Positions 39,824-49,671 of a DNA stretch of 64,000 bases are shown one piece after another (position 1 is the stretch's first letter; the number at the start of each line of letters is the position of its first letter). The DNA comes from Deltaproteobacteria bacterium GWC2_55_46 (GTDB lineage Bacteria; Desulfobacterota; GWC2-55-46). The DNA is taken from the NCBI GenBank assembly GCA_001595385.3, contig LVEI03000001.1, positions 1,145,501 to 1,209,500 on the forward strand, given 5' to 3'. The notes beneath the pieces were generated by a model. It was given only the letters and a program-made list of their open reading frames with translations. It searched no databases and was not told where the DNA came from. The translations under genes were made by a program, and so were the position numbers.

Positions 39824-42241
39824 TCAGGCGTGCTGCCCGACCATCCTCTTGATCTTGTCTATCGCTCCAAGGGCGTCCCCGCCGTACTGGTCAGCCCCGA
39901 TCTTATCAGAGAACTCCTGCGTAACGACGGCGCCGCCGACTATGGTAAGGGCCTTTATGCCCTTCTCCTTGAGCCTCTTGATGACGATATCCATCTCAAG
40001 GACGGTTGTGGTCATGAGCGCGGATAGGCCGACTATGTCGACCTTGTTCTTCTCTGCCTCTTCCACTATCCTGTCGGAAGGCACGTTCTTCCCGAGGTCT
40101 ATGACTTCAAACCCATGGTTTTCAAGGAGAGTCGCCACGATGTTCTTGCCTATGTCGTGGATATCCCCTTCCACCGTCGCGAGCAGCACCCGGCCAAGCG
40201 ATGCCCCCTTCTTCCCGTGTATTTCCTTCTTGAGCCTCGCGAAGGCCTTCTTCATCGTATCGGCAGAGAGCATGACCTGCGGCAGATAGTACCTGTTGGA
40301 GGCGAAAAGCCTGCCGACCTCCTCAAGGCCGGGCACAAGGGCCTCATTGCTTATCTTCATAGGCTCCCAGCCCTCTTTCAACGCCTCTTCCACAAGACCG
40401 ACTATGTTCTCCTCGTCGCCGTGTACTACCGCCTTCTTGAGCCTCTCCACCAGCCCTGCCGGGGCAGGCGTCGAAGGAGCCGCTGCCGCCTCCTTGGGAA
40501 CGGCGGCCTCGGTAAGGGCCTGATGCCTCTTTATATACCTCTCGGCCCTCAGGTCCTTGTTGAGGAGCACCAATGAGGCATGGAAAGCGTCCATCATCGC
40601 CTTGTTGTTGGGGTTTATGATAGCCGCGTCAAGCCCGGCCTCGATGGCCATGGTAAGGAAGCTGGCGTTTATTACCTCCCTCGCCGGAAGGCCGAAAGAG
40701 ATGTTGCTGACGCCCAGGACCGTAGTGAGACCGAGGCGCTCCTTCACCAGCCTTATCGCCTTTAGCGTCTCCTTGGCGCTTTCAGGGGCCGCGCTCACGG
40801 TCATCGCGAGGCAGTCGACTATGAGGTCCTCTTTACGCAAGCCCGCCTTCAACGCCCTCTCGAGCATCTTCTCGGCGACCTTGAGCCTGCCCTCCGCGGT
40901 CTCGGGTATGCCGTCGTCATCGAGGGTGAGGCCAAGGACGGCCGCGCCATACTCGGCGGCAAGCGGCAGGATGGACGTGAGCTTTTTCTCCTCTCCGCTG
41001 ATCGAGTTTATAAGCGGCTTGCCGTCAACCGCCTTGAGCCCCGCGAGCACCGCCTCGGGGCTCGACGAATCTATCACTATTGGGAGGCTCGAGTTCCCGT
41101 TCACCGCGAATACCGCCGAGCCCATCGCAAAGACCTCGTCTATGCCCGGCACGCCGACGTTGACATCAAGGGCGTTCGCGCCGGCGGTCTCCTGCTGCCT
41201 TGCCTCGTTCCTTATCCCGGCGGTCTTGCCCTCTTTTATCTCCTGCGCGAGGACCTTCCTGCCGGTTGGATTTATCCTCTCCCCTATTATTATGGGAGAG
41301 AGGCCCGCGCCGAACAACGTAACCGAGCTTCTGGAAGAAAGCGCGGTAAACCCGGCCTTCCTCCCTGCAGCCGGCGTGATACCCCTGAACGCCTCTCCCA
41401 TCATCTTTATATGCTCGGGGGTCGTGCCGCAGCAGCCGCCGAGTATCCTTACCCCGGCCTCGACGAGCCTGGGGACATAAGCCGCCATCTCCTCAGGAGA
41501 GGCCGGGAATACCGTCTCGGTGCCCTTCAAAACCGGGATACCGGCGTTTGGCTGCGCGATAAGGGGCAGAGAGCATACCTTCGAGATAGCGGCAACGGCC
41601 TTGCATATCCCCTCTATGCCCAAAGAGCAGTTTGCGCCTATGACATCTGCGCCTAAAGACTCGGCCATTACGGCAAATGCCTCCGGGGAGGTGCCGAGCA
41701 CCGTCCTCATCGTCTCATCGAACGTCATGGTGGCCACAACCGGCAGCCCTGTCGACTTCGCGCCCATTATAGCGGCCTTCATCTCCCTTATGTCCATCAT
41801 CGTCTCGATGATGACAAGGTCGGCGCCACCCTCTTTAAGCGCCTGGGCCTGCTCCTTGAATACGGAAAAGGCCTCGTCGAAAGGCATCTCGCCCACAGGC
41901 TCGACGAACCGGCCCGTTGGCCCAAGGCCGCCGGCCACGAACCTGCTGCTACCCGCCTCGTCCCTCGCGCACCTCGCCGCGGCGATGTTTATCTCGGCGA
42001 GCCTTCCCTCGAGGCCGTACTCCATAAGCTTCGGCCTGTTGCCCCCGAAGGTATTCGTGGTGACGATATCAGAGCCCGCCCCTATGTAAGCGGAGTGCAC
42101 CTTCCTTACAAGGGCCGGGTCCTTGAGGCATAGCTCGTCAGGGCATCCGCCGGGCTTTAGCCCCAGCCTCTGGAGCATGGTCCCTGTGGCGCCGTCAAAG
42201 ACGAGCTGCTTTGAAGCAAGGGCTTTCCGAAAATCGCGCAT
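39824..42241 (-). CDS. metH: Cobalamin-dependent methionine synthase, short form
   Basis: 805 residues from the ATG at 42241, preceded by GGGAGAAG; an ATG eight codons upstream is less likely. Domains in order: homocysteine-binding (residues 1-~290, zinc Cys in GANCSLGIEG and GGCCGTTPEH), methyltetrahydrofolate-binding (INPTGRK ... DVNVGVPGIDE ... SNISFGLP), four-helix cap (~600-680) and B12 domain with GDIHDIGKN (the Asp-x-His-x-x-Gly ligand) and VVGGAVVTQEF. The C-terminal SAM-dependent reactivation domain of the ~1200-residue E. coli enzyme is absent, so reactivation must come from another protein. A terminator follows. Confidence 0.95.
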   Translation of the reverse strand: MRDFRKALASKQLVFDGATGTMLQRLGLKPGGCPDELCLKDPALVRKVHSAYIGAGSDIVTTNTFGGNRPKLMEYGLEGRLAEINIAAARCARDEAGSSRFVAGGLGPTGRFVEPVGEMPFDEAFSVFKEQAQALKEGGADLVIIETMMDIREMKAAIMGAKSTGLPVVATMTFDETMRTVLGTSPEAFAVMAESLGADVIGANCSLGIEGICKAVAAISKVCSLPLIAQPNAGIPVLKGTETVFPASPEEMAAYVPRLVEAGVRILGGCCGTTPEHIKMMGEAFRGITPAAGRKAGFTALSSRSSVTLFGAGLSPIIIGERINPTGRKVLAQEIKEGKTAGIRNEARQQETAGANALDVNVGVPGIDEVFAMGSAVFAVNGNSSLPIVIDSSSPEAVLAGLKAVDGKPLINSISGEEKKLTSILPLAAEYGAAVLGLTLDDDGIPETAEGRLKVAEKMLERALKAGLRKEDLIVDCLAMTVSAAPESAKETLKAIRLVKERLGLTTVLGVSNISFGLPAREVINASFLTMAIEAGLDAAIINPNNKAMMDAFHASLVLLNKDLRAERYIKRHQALTEAAVPKEAAAAPSTPAPAGLVERLKKAVVHGDEENIVGLVEEALKEGWEPMKISNEALVPGLEEVGRLFASNRYYLPQVMLSADTMKKAFARLKKEIHGKKGASLGRVLLATVEGDIHDIGKNIVATLLENHGFEVIDLGKNVPSDRIVEEAEKNKVDIVGLSALMTTTVLEMDIVIKRLKEKGIKALTIVGGAVVTQEFSDKIGADQYGGDALGAIDKIKRMVGQHA

Positions 42242-42350
42242 TCTCTTCTCCCGAATGAAAATCAATAAATAATTGTAACCGTTTATCCCGCTGCCCGCAA
42301 GTAAGTTTATGGCTTTCTTGCGGTTTTGGAAAAGCAGAGTATGATTGAAA

Positions 42351-42710
42351 ATGCTCCATCCGGCGAAGAAAATACTGCTGCTCGCCGCGCTCGCCTTTCT
42401 TTTCGCCTCTTGCGCCAGGGAGCGCTTCCTTGAGGCCCCAGAGGAGGATAAAAAAGAAGAGCGCCCGCTCTGGTGGGTGCTCCAGCATAAGGAGACGGCG
42501 TCAAAGGAGCTTAGCTACGAGGACAGGTGGTACAGGTACGAGGCTGAATTCGACTACATACAGCCCGGCATGGACATATACATGAACCCGCTTATGAGCC
42601 TGTGCCCGATCGAGAAGGCCACATACAAGGTAACGGACAAGGAGACCGGAGAGGTCGTCAGGGCCCAGACTTTATTCCAGATACCCTGCGATACCTGCCA
42701 CAAAAGATAA
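42351..42710 (+). CDS. Hypothetical lipoprotein with C-terminal CxxCH
   Basis: 119 residues from the ATG at 42351 (TTG 42345 is possible). A lipobox (LAFLFASC) marks it as a lipoprotein processed by signal peptidase II. Aromatic-rich middle: RPLWWVLQHKETASKELSYEDRWYRYEAEFDYIQPG. Then NPLMSLCPIEKATYKVTDKETGEVV, and the very end reads CDTCHKR. This CxxCH is a heme c or disulfide motif; the chain has few other residues, so a single heme at the C-terminus would be odd. Function unknown. Divergent from metH. Confidence 0.65.
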   Translation: MLHPAKKILLLAALAFLFASCARERFLEAPEEDKKEERPLWWVLQHKETASKELSYEDRWYRYEAEFDYIQPGMDIYMNPLMSLCPIEKATYKVTDKETGEVVRAQTLFQIPCDTCHKR

Positions 42711-42712
42711 TA

Positions 42713-42741
42713 TTGTTGACAGGCAGCGGAAATGGTACAAT
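42713..42741 (+). promoter_or_regulatory. Extended -10 promoter upstream of the small ORF
   Basis: TTGTTG at 42713-42718, 17 nt, TACAAT at 42736-42741 with TGG before it (extended -10). About 230 nt separate the predicted start from the small gene at 42975; that leader has no recognised riboswitch or RNA family. Confidence 0.5.
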
Positions 42742-42974
42742 CCTTTCCAGAGCACATGGACGGGGCGGAAGACCTAACCCCCTGCCGCGGAAAGGAAAAA
42801 CTTAATATTCAAAGCAAGGACAGCAAGGAAAAAAGTCATCCGGCTCCTGATCTTGTTCCGAAGAAATACTCTCAGCTCATCCATCGAAAAAACCGCATCC
42901 CCCACCTCATAAAGCCTAAAGCCGTCCAAACAGTTGCTAAAAAACTCAATTTCAAAAATATTAATTGCAGGAAA

Positions 42975-43157
42975 ATGGATCAAAGGCGGGTGGACCGTAT
43001 GCGCATCCTTCAGCATTATTTCAACAGCCTGCACCTGTTCTGCAGGCTCCGCTCCCTGGGCCTGAGCAAGTCCCGGGCCCTGCGCCTTTGCCGCGTATGG
43101 GAGAAGGTAATACACCCCTATATCTACCGCAGGGCTATCCGCAGAAGGGCCTTCTGA
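42975..43157 (+). CDS. Small basic hypothetical protein
   Basis: 60 residues from the ATG at 42975 (ATG 42999 is an alternative). The sequence is Arg-rich with a helical, hydrophobic-basic pattern: MRILQHYFNSLHLFCRLRSLGLSKSRALRLCRVWEKVIHPYIYRR. I recall similar short orphan proteins (HLYCRL..LGL....AL.LCR.WE) in Deltaproteobacteria, but cannot name the family. The reading frame extends upstream to 42732, yet that part overlaps the likely promoter and looks non-coding. It is convergent with uvrB, 3 nt apart. Confidence 0.45.
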   Translation: MDQRRVDRMRILQHYFNSLHLFCRLRSLGLSKSRALRLCRVWEKVIHPYIYRRAIRRRAF

Positions 43158-43160
43158 GCC

Positions 43161-45167
43161 TTACCCTATCCTTATCTCCCTGGCCTCCAGCTCGTTTATC
43201 CTGTCCCTCAGCTCCGCCGCCTTCTCAAAGTCCATCTTCCTGGCCGCCCTCTCCATCTCTTTTCTCAATGACCTTATAAGCTCCGGTATCTCGTGCGGCG
43301 GCACGTACTCTTTTGCCTTCTCAGCGGCCACAGGCACCGTGTAATAGTCGCCCTCGTAGATGGAGCCCAAGACGTCCTTTATCCTGCTCTTTATCGTCTC
43401 AGGGGTTATGTTGTTGGCCCTGTTGTACTCGGCCTGTATCGTCCTCCTTCTCGCGGTCTCATCGATGGCCGCCTTCATGGAACGGGTAACGGCGTCACCG
43501 TAAAGGATGACCCTCCCGTTGACGTTCCGCGCGGCCCTGCCGCATGTCTGTATGAGAGAGCGCTCCGAGCGGAGAAAGCCCTCCTTGTCCGCGTCCAGGA
43601 TGGCCACGAGCGATACCTCCGGTATGTCGAGCCCCTCCCTCAGGAGGTTTATGCCGATGAGCACGTCGAACTTGCCCATCCTCAGGTCCCTGATAATCTC
43701 CACCCTCTCCAGCGTCTCTATGTCCGAGTGCAGGTACTTGACCTTGAGCCCCAGCTCGGCGTAGTACTGCGCCAGGTCCTCGGCCATCCTCTTCGTAAGC
43801 GTCGTCACAAGCACCCGCTCGCCCTGTTTGACCCTCTTCCTTATTTCTCCGAGGAGGTCGTCTACCTGGCTCGCCGCAGGCCTGACATCTATTTCAGGGT
43901 CCATGAGCCCGGTCGGCCTTATTACCTGCTCCACCACGTTGCCCAGGGCCATCCGGTGCTCGTACTCGCCGGGAGTAGCCGATACGTAGACGGCCTGTTT
44001 TATCCTCCTGGAGAACTCATCGAACTTTAGCGGCCTGTTGTCCAGAGCCGACGGCAATCTGAAGCCGTACTCGACGAGCGTCTTTTTCCTGGAGAAGTCC
44101 CCGTGGTACATGCCGTTGAGCTGTGGGACCGTGATATGGCTTTCGTCCACGAAGAGGAGATAGTCCTCCGGGAAGTAGTCTATCAGCGTATATGGCGGCT
44201 CGCCCGGGAGCCTGCCGGAGATGTGCCTTGAGTAGTTCTCTATCCCCGAGCAGTAGCCCATCTCCTGGAGCATCTCGATATCGAAAAGCGTCCTCTGTTC
44301 GAGCCTCTGCGCCTCAAGGAGCTTTCTCTGCGCGTTAAGCTCCCCGAGCCTTTCCCTCAGCTCGTCCCTTATAGACTCTATGGCCCGGCTGAGGTTCTCC
44401 CTTGTGGTGACGTAATGGCTCGCCGGGTGGATGAGCGCCTTTTCCACCTTCCTCAAGGGCTTGCCCCGCAACGGGTCTATCTCGGAGATGTTCTCGATGG
44501 TATCGCCGAAGAACTCGAACCTCAACGCGGTCTCAGCCTCGTAGACAGGGAAGACATCGACGACGTCGCCGCGGACCCTGAAGGCCCCCCTGTGGAAGTC
44601 CACGTCGTTTCTGTCGTACTGCATCTCCACCAGCTTTTTGATGAGCACCGCCCTGTCCGTCTCCATGCCCCTTTCAGCGTATACGTGCATAGACCCGTAA
44701 TCGTCCGGCGAGCCTATGCCGTAGATGCAGGAGACAGAGGCCACTATGATGACGTCTTTTCTCGTAAGGAGGGAGTGTGTAGTCGAGTGCCTGAGCTTGT
44801 CTATCTCGTCGTTTATCGACGCGTCCTTCTCGATGAAGGTATCTGTCGTCGGGACGTAGGCCTCCGGCTGGTAATAGTCGTAATATGATACGAAGTACTC
44901 GACGGCGTTTTCCGGGAAGAGGTCCCTGAACTCCGCGAAGAGCTGGGCCGCCAGGGTCTTATTGGGCGCGATGACGAGGGCCGGCCTGCCAAGCTCCTCG
45001 ATGACCTTTGCCGCCGTAAAGGTCTTGCCGGACCCTGTCACCCCCAGAAGTATCTGGTGCTTTTCTCCCCCCTCGGTTCCTTTGACAAGGGCCTCTATGG
45101 CCCGGGGCTGGTCCCCCTTTGGCGTGTAATCCGTCCTCATCCGGAAAGGCGTATCCTTCTTTCTCAT
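43161..45167 (-). CDS. uvrB: Excinuclease ABC subunit B
   Basis: 668 residues, typical. UvrB is the damage-verifying helicase-like core of nucleotide excision repair. Walker [11 protein letters not shown], the beta-hairpin region [38 protein letters not shown], Walker B-type DESHITV, and helicase motifs [20 protein letters not shown] and [30 protein letters not shown] are all complete. The C-terminal UVR motif [27 protein letters not shown] binds UvrC. No uvrA or uvrC adjoins. Confidence 0.98.
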   Translation of the reverse strand: MRKKDTPFRMRTDYTPKGDQPRAIEALVKGTEGGEKHQILLGVTGSGKTFTAAKVIEELGRPALVIAPNKTLAAQLFAEFRDLFPENAVEYFVSYYDYYQPEAYVPTTDTFIEKDASINDEIDKLRHSTTHSLLTRKDVIIVASVSCIYGIGSPDDYGSMHVYAERGMETDRAVLIKKLVEMQYDRNDVDFHRGAFRVRGDVVDVFPVYEAETALRFEFFGDTIENISEIDPLRGKPLRKVEKALIHPASHYVTTRENLSRAIESIRDELRERLGELNAQRKLLEAQRLEQRTLFDIEMLQEMGYCSGIENYSRHISGRLPGEPPYTLIDYFPEDYLLFVDESHITVPQLNGMYHGDFSRKKTLVEYGFRLPSALDNRPLKFDEFSRRIKQAVYVSATPGEYEHRMALGNVVEQVIRPTGLMDPEIDVRPAASQVDDLLGEIRKRVKQGERVLVTTLTKRMAEDLAQYYAELGLKVKYLHSDIETLERVEIIRDLRMGKFDVLIGINLLREGLDIPEVSLVAILDADKEGFLRSERSLIQTCGRAARNVNGRVILYGDAVTRSMKAAIDETARRRTIQAEYNRANNITPETIKSRIKDVLGSIYEGDYYTVPVAAEKAKEYVPPHEIPELIRSLRKEMERAARKMDFEKAAELRDRINELEAREIRIG

Positions 45168-45363
45168 TCAAGTCCCTGTTATTGCTTCGGTTTTAGAGTA
45201 GAGTTTTACTGTTAAAGATACCATGAAAAGGGGGTAGTGTAAACAGACCGGAACGTCCGGCGCGAGATCGCTTGCCCAAAAAATATTTTAAATTCCGGCC
45301 ACCTTGTGCTATTTTTATTGTTTCGGTCGAAAAACGCGAACCGGAACAAGGAGCCATATTTAA

Positions 45364-48174
45364 ATGGACTACAAAGAGACCCTCAACCTTCCGAAGACAG
45401 ACTTCCAGATGCGGGCCGAGCTCCCCAGAAAGGAGCCCGAGACGCTAAAGGCATGGGAGGAGACCGGCCTCTACGGGAAAATAATGGAGGCTGGCAAGGG
45501 CAGGCCCAAATACACCCTTCACGACGGGCCGCCATACGCCAACGGCAACATCCACATCGGCCACGCCCTCAACAAGATACTCAAGGACATCGTGGTAAAA
45601 AGCCGTTTCATGAACGGCTTCTCTACCGACTATGTGCCGGGCTGGGACTGCCACGGCCTCCCTATAGAGCTGCAGGTGGAAAAGGAGCTCGGCAAGGAGA
45701 AGTCCCAGCTCTCGAAGGTTGAGATAAGAAAGCGGTGCAGGGCCTATGCCGCGAAGTTCGTCGATATTCAGCGCGAGGACTTCAAGCGCCTCGGCGTATT
45801 CGGAGAGTGGGGCAACCCGTACCTTACGATGGACTTCGCCTACCAGGCCTCGATACTCCGCGAGCTCGGCAGGTTCGTCTCAGAGGGGCTCGTCTACAAG
45901 GGCAAAAAACCCGTCCACTGGTGCTCGTCCTGCAGGACCGCGCTGGCAGAGGCAGAGGTAGAGTACTACGACAAGACCTCCCCTTCGATATACGTAAGGT
46001 TCTCACTCGACAAGGGGGAGCTTGAAAAGAGGCTCGGCCTCTCGATCCCGGACGAGAAGGCATATATCGTCATCTGGACCACCACCCCATGGACCCTGCC
46101 GGCGAACCTGGCGGTAGCGCTCCACCCTGAGCTCGATTACTCGCTCGTATCAGCCAGCGGGGCGGCATATATAGTCGCGAAGGGGCTCCTTGAGGAGGTA
46201 TCAAAAAAACTCGGATGGGAGGCCCCGAAAGAACTGAAGGAATTCCGCGAGGAGGCCTTGAAGGGGCTCAAGGCCCGCCATCCCTTTATCGACAGGGACT
46301 CGCCCCTGCTGCCCGGCGAGCACGTAACCCTTGACGCGGGCACCGGGGTAGTACACATCGCGCCAGGCCACGGCCAAGAAGACTACGAGCTGGGGCTAAA
46401 GTTCGGCCTCGAGATATATAACCCGGTAGATAACGCCGGCAAGTTCATGCAGGTAGTGCCGGAGTTCGCAGGCCAGCAGGTCTTCAAGGCCAACGACGCC
46501 ATAGTAGAGCTCCTCAGGCAAAACGGCTCGCTGCTTCTGAAAGAAGATATAAAACATTCATACCCCCACTGCTGGCGCTGTAAATCACCTATCATCTTCA
46601 GGGCCACAGAGCAGTGGTTCGCCTCGATGGAGGCCGGGGGCTTGAGGGCCAAGGCGCTCGACGCCATCTCGAACAAGGTGCGCTGGATCCCCTCCTGGGG
46701 CAGGGACCGCATCTATAACATGGTCTTGAACAGGCCGGACTGGTGCCTCTCCAGGCAGAGGGCATGGGGCGTGCCGATACCCGCGCTAAAATGCAAGGGA
46801 TGCGGAGAATCGCTCCTGGATGCCGGCCTTATAGAGTGGCTCGCCAGGGAGGTCGAGAAAAAGGGCGCTGACGTCTGGTTTGAAAAGGACGCAACAGAGC
46901 TTGCGTTGGCAGGCACCGCCTGCCCGAAGTGCGGGTCAAAGGAGTTCGAGAAGGAAGAAGACATCCTCGACGTCTGGTTCGACTCCGGCGTAAGCTTCTC
47001 GGCGGTGCTCGAATCGCGCGGCAACCTTAAATTCCCGGCTGACCTATATCTCGAAGGCAGTGACCAGCACAGGGGCTGGTTCCACTCGTCGCTCCTCGCC
47101 TCAGAGGGCACACGCTCCACCCCGCCATACAACGCCGTCCTCACACACGGGTTCGTGGTCGACGGCTCAGGCAGGAAAATGAGCAAGTCCATCGGCAACG
47201 TCGTCGCCCCGCAGGAGGTCATCGGCAGGTACGGAGCCGAGGTCTTGAGGCTCTGGGTGGCTGGCGAGGACTATAGAGAAGACATACGCATTTCCGAAGA
47301 GATCTTGAAGAGGCTCTCCGAGGCTTACAGGAGGATAAGGAACACCTTCCGCTTCATACTCGGCAACCTCTACGACTTCGACCCGGCCAGAGACGGGGTA
47401 AGATACGAAGAGCTGGAAGAGCTCGACAGGCTTACCCTCCATAAGCTCGCGAAGCTTACCGCGCGCTTAAGAGAGGCTTACGAGGAATTCGAGTTCCACG
47501 CCGTCTATCACTCGGTCCACAACTTCTGCACGGTCGACCTCTCGGCCTTCTACCTCGACGTAGTAAAGGACAGGCTCTATACCTACAGGGCCGACTCAAG
47601 GGGGCGCCGCGCGGCCCAGACCACCATCTGGCTTGTGCTCGACCACCTTCTGCGCCTCACCGCCCCGGTGCTCGTCTTCACGACCGACGAGGCATGGGGG
47701 TTCATGCCTGGGGAAAAAGCGGAGAGCGTGCACCTCTCATCAATGCCTGAACCGGAAAAGGAATGGCTCGACCCGGCGCTCGAAGAGAAATGGGAAAGAT
47801 TGATGGCGTACAAGGGCGAGATAGCGAAGGCCATCGAAGGTGCGAGGCAGGGCAAGATCGTCGGCCACCCCCTTGACGCTCAGGTAGTGCTCTATCCGCC
47901 CGCCAAGGACCTTGAGCTTATGATGAGCGAGGAGAAGGCCCTCGAGGAGGTGCTTATCATCTCAAGGCTCATCGTATCCCAGGAGCCGTTGGTCGAAACC
48001 TCTGCGGGAGAGGCTTCGTTCAATTTCAAGTCCCAGGAAATACCGGGCCTTGACATCGTCGTCGGCAAGGCCGAGGGCGGCAAATGCGAGAGGTGCTGGC
48101 ACTACAGCACCTACGTCGGGAAGGACCATGAACACCCGGCTATCTGCGACAGATGCGTGGAGGCACTGGCATAA
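45364..48174 (+). CDS. ileS: Isoleucyl-tRNA synthetase
   Basis: 936 residues, bacterial type. HIGH motif in [16 protein letters not shown], editing CP1 domain with [17 protein letters not shown] and the acidic [16 protein letters not shown], catalytic KMSKS in [12 protein letters not shown], the [15 protein letters not shown] segment and a C-terminal zinc finger (CERCWHYS ... CDRCVEAL) typical of bacterial IleRS. It starts at ATG behind a weak Shine-Dalgarno (CAAGGAGCC). Its TAA stop is overlapped by the lspA start region. ileS-lspA is a common operon. Confidence 0.98.
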   Translation: MDYKETLNLPKTDFQMRAELPRKEPETLKAWEETGLYGKIMEAGKGRPKYTLHDGPPYANGNIHIGHALNKILKDIVVKSRFMNGFSTDYVPGWDCHGLPIELQVEKELGKEKSQLSKVEIRKRCRAYAAKFVDIQREDFKRLGVFGEWGNPYLTMDFAYQASILRELGRFVSEGLVYKGKKPVHWCSSCRTALAEAEVEYYDKTSPSIYVRFSLDKGELEKRLGLSIPDEKAYIVIWTTTPWTLPANLAVALHPELDYSLVSASGAAYIVAKGLLEEVSKKLGWEAPKELKEFREEALKGLKARHPFIDRDSPLLPGEHVTLDAGTGVVHIAPGHGQEDYELGLKFGLEIYNPVDNAGKFMQVVPEFAGQQVFKANDAIVELLRQNGSLLLKEDIKHSYPHCWRCKSPIIFRATEQWFASMEAGGLRAKALDAISNKVRWIPSWGRDRIYNMVLNRPDWCLSRQRAWGVPIPALKCKGCGESLLDAGLIEWLAREVEKKGADVWFEKDATELALAGTACPKCGSKEFEKEEDILDVWFDSGVSFSAVLESRGNLKFPADLYLEGSDQHRGWFHSSLLASEGTRSTPPYNAVLTHGFVVDGSGRKMSKSIGNVVAPQEVIGRYGAEVLRLWVAGEDYREDIRISEEILKRLSEAYRRIRNTFRFILGNLYDFDPARDGVRYEELEELDRLTLHKLAKLTARLREAYEEFEFHAVYHSVHNFCTVDLSAFYLDVVKDRLYTYRADSRGRRAAQTTIWLVLDHLLRLTAPVLVFTTDEAWGFMPGEKAESVHLSSMPEPEKEWLDPALEEKWERLMAYKGEIAKAIEGARQGKIVGHPLDAQVVLYPPAKDLELMMSEEKALEEVLIISRLIVSQEPLVETSAGEASFNFKSQEIPGLDIVVGKAEGGKCERCWHYSTYVGKDHEHPAICDRCVEALA

Positions 48175-48659
48175 GCGTCCATTGGAAGATATTCGCGGCT
48201 ACCGTCCTGACGGTAGCCGCCCTCGACCAGGCTACGAAGCTCATCATAACGCAGAGCCTCCCGGTCTACAGCGGCGTAGAGGTCGTCCCGGGCTTCTTCA
48301 GCATCGTCCATTACCTTAACAAGGGGGCCGCCTTCGGGATACTTAACGACGGCGGGGCCGCCAAAAAGCTCTTCCTCATAGGCGTCTCGCTCGTCTCGCT
48401 CGCCATTGTTACGTTCCTCATAAGGCAGTCCACTAGCAGGCTTCACTCCTTCGCCTTCTCGCTTATAGCCGGTGGCGCTGTCGGGAACCTCATCGACAGG
48501 GTCCGCTTCGGCTCTGTCGTGGACTTCCTCGACTTCTACCTCTACACGCGCCACTGGCCCGCATTCAATGTCGCGGACTCGGCCATAACCGCCGGGGTCG
48601 CCATCGCGCTCTTCTCTTATCTTTTCGGTAACGAAAAATCCGGGGAAGAAAACATTTAA
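48153..48659 (+). CDS. lspA: Lipoprotein signal peptidase LspA
   Basis: 168 residues from the ATG at 48153. Signal peptidase II, an inner-membrane aspartic protease that cleaves prolipoproteins before the lipobox Cys; it would serve the lipoproteins in this window. Four TM helices; [49 protein letters not shown] and [12 protein letters not shown] carry the catalytic Asp pair (in NLIDR and NVADS). The ATG lies inside ileS without a Shine-Dalgarno. An ATA at 48171, 7 nt after GGAGG and overlapping the ileS stop, would give a more normal N-terminus ([13 protein letters not shown]). Confidence 0.95.
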   Translation: MRGGTGISVHWKIFAATVLTVAALDQATKLIITQSLPVYSGVEVVPGFFSIVHYLNKGAAFGILNDGGAAKKLFLIGVSLVSLAIVTFLIRQSTSRLHSFAFSLIAGGAVGNLIDRVRFGSVVDFLDFYLYTRHWPAFNVADSAITAGVAIALFSYLFGNEKSGEENI

Positions 48660-48747
48660 AGGCAGAATACGGTTGGCACGCGAACGCATCGCGCTTCTGT
48701 GGCGGGGTAAAGGTTGTTCGCCGCAGATCCGGCCTTATTTCGAGCTG

Positions 48748-49494
48748 CTAAATCTTATCGAGGCCCAACCTCCTTGCCTCTGCCTCCACAAAGCCCTTTA
48801 CCGCGGCGGTGTCTTCATCGGAGAGCGACATGAACATCAGCCCGTAGCCGCCAAATAACGTCTTGTTGGCAACCTCGGTGGTAGACCACTTAACCGTTGC
48901 CTTTGCCTCCAGCACCCGCGCCGTACCCGGCAAAGAGAACCTGAGCCTTACTACCGCCCCCGTCAGAAGCTCCGATTTTGTGTTGAGGAATGCCCCTGTA
49001 TCGCTCAGGTTCAGCAGAAACCCGGTCCTGGTGATATCTCCGAGGATGAAGTCCGCCGCGATAGATACAGGCACCCTTATCCTGGGCTGCCCCTGGGCGA
49101 CCTTCTCCGGGAAGAGGAGCCTGTTGACCCTGAAGACTATCTGCTCTGGCGTAAGCCCTTTTGTCATGAGGCCGCTCGCCCCCAGCGCCTTGAGCTTATC
49201 CATGACCTCACCCGGCTCATAGACGCCGGTGATGATGAGAACCGGGAACCTGCCCTGGAGACCGTTCTCGGATATCCAGTTGAGGACCCCGAAACCGTCG
49301 ATATCGGGCATCTGGAGGTCGAGCATCAGGAGGTCTATGCCGCCGGAGTCTATCGATATCTCCCTTATAAGCTCCCTTCCGTCCTTCGCGAACTTGACCT
49401 TGTGCCCTGCCTCCACAAGGATGTCGCTCAGCTTGGTCCTGAAAAAAATGGAATCGTCCGCGACAAGGATGCGCTTGGAGTCCTTTGTTATCAT
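48748..49494 (-). CDS. Response regulator with PilZ output domain
   Basis: 248 residues. Residues ~7-125 are a receiver domain with acidic pair Asp13/Asp14, phospho-acceptor Asp59 (LMLDLQMPD), Thr89 and Lys112, all intact. A PilZ domain follows from about residue 135 (RIRVPVSIAADFILGD ... LLNLSDTGAFLNT ... KWSTTEVANKTLFGGYGLMFMSL). The NxSxxG-type NLSDTG motif is present, while the RxxxR c-di-GMP contact is degenerate (PRIRVPV), so nucleotide binding is uncertain. No histidine kinase is nearby. Output may be protein-protein control of motility. Confidence 0.85.
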   Translation of the reverse strand: MITKDSKRILVADDSIFFRTKLSDILVEAGHKVKFAKDGRELIREISIDSGGIDLLMLDLQMPDIDGFGVLNWISENGLQGRFPVLIITGVYEPGEVMDKLKALGASGLMTKGLTPEQIVFRVNRLLFPEKVAQGQPRIRVPVSIAADFILGDITRTGFLLNLSDTGAFLNTKSELLTGAVVRLRFSLPGTARVLEAKATVKWSTTEVANKTLFGGYGLMFMSLSDEDTAAVKGFVEAEARRLGLDKI

Positions 49495-49671
49495 TCCCTG
49501 CTTCCTTTCTTATTTGAACGCGTGGAAAGATTCGCCGGGGACGGTTTTTTTGAAGCTTAGACGGTCAGGAGAAACGAGGCTGGTGAACGGGTCGTATTGG
49601 TTCGCGATTTCCCCGGGCATGCCGGGCAGCAGCCCGGACACTTGGATTATACAGGAAACGGGCTGCCGCGG

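Noticed and set aside
42732-42974. N-terminal 81 codons of the small plus-strand frame
   Set aside because: The start overlaps the -10 element and the composition looks non-coding; only the C-terminal part looks like a protein.
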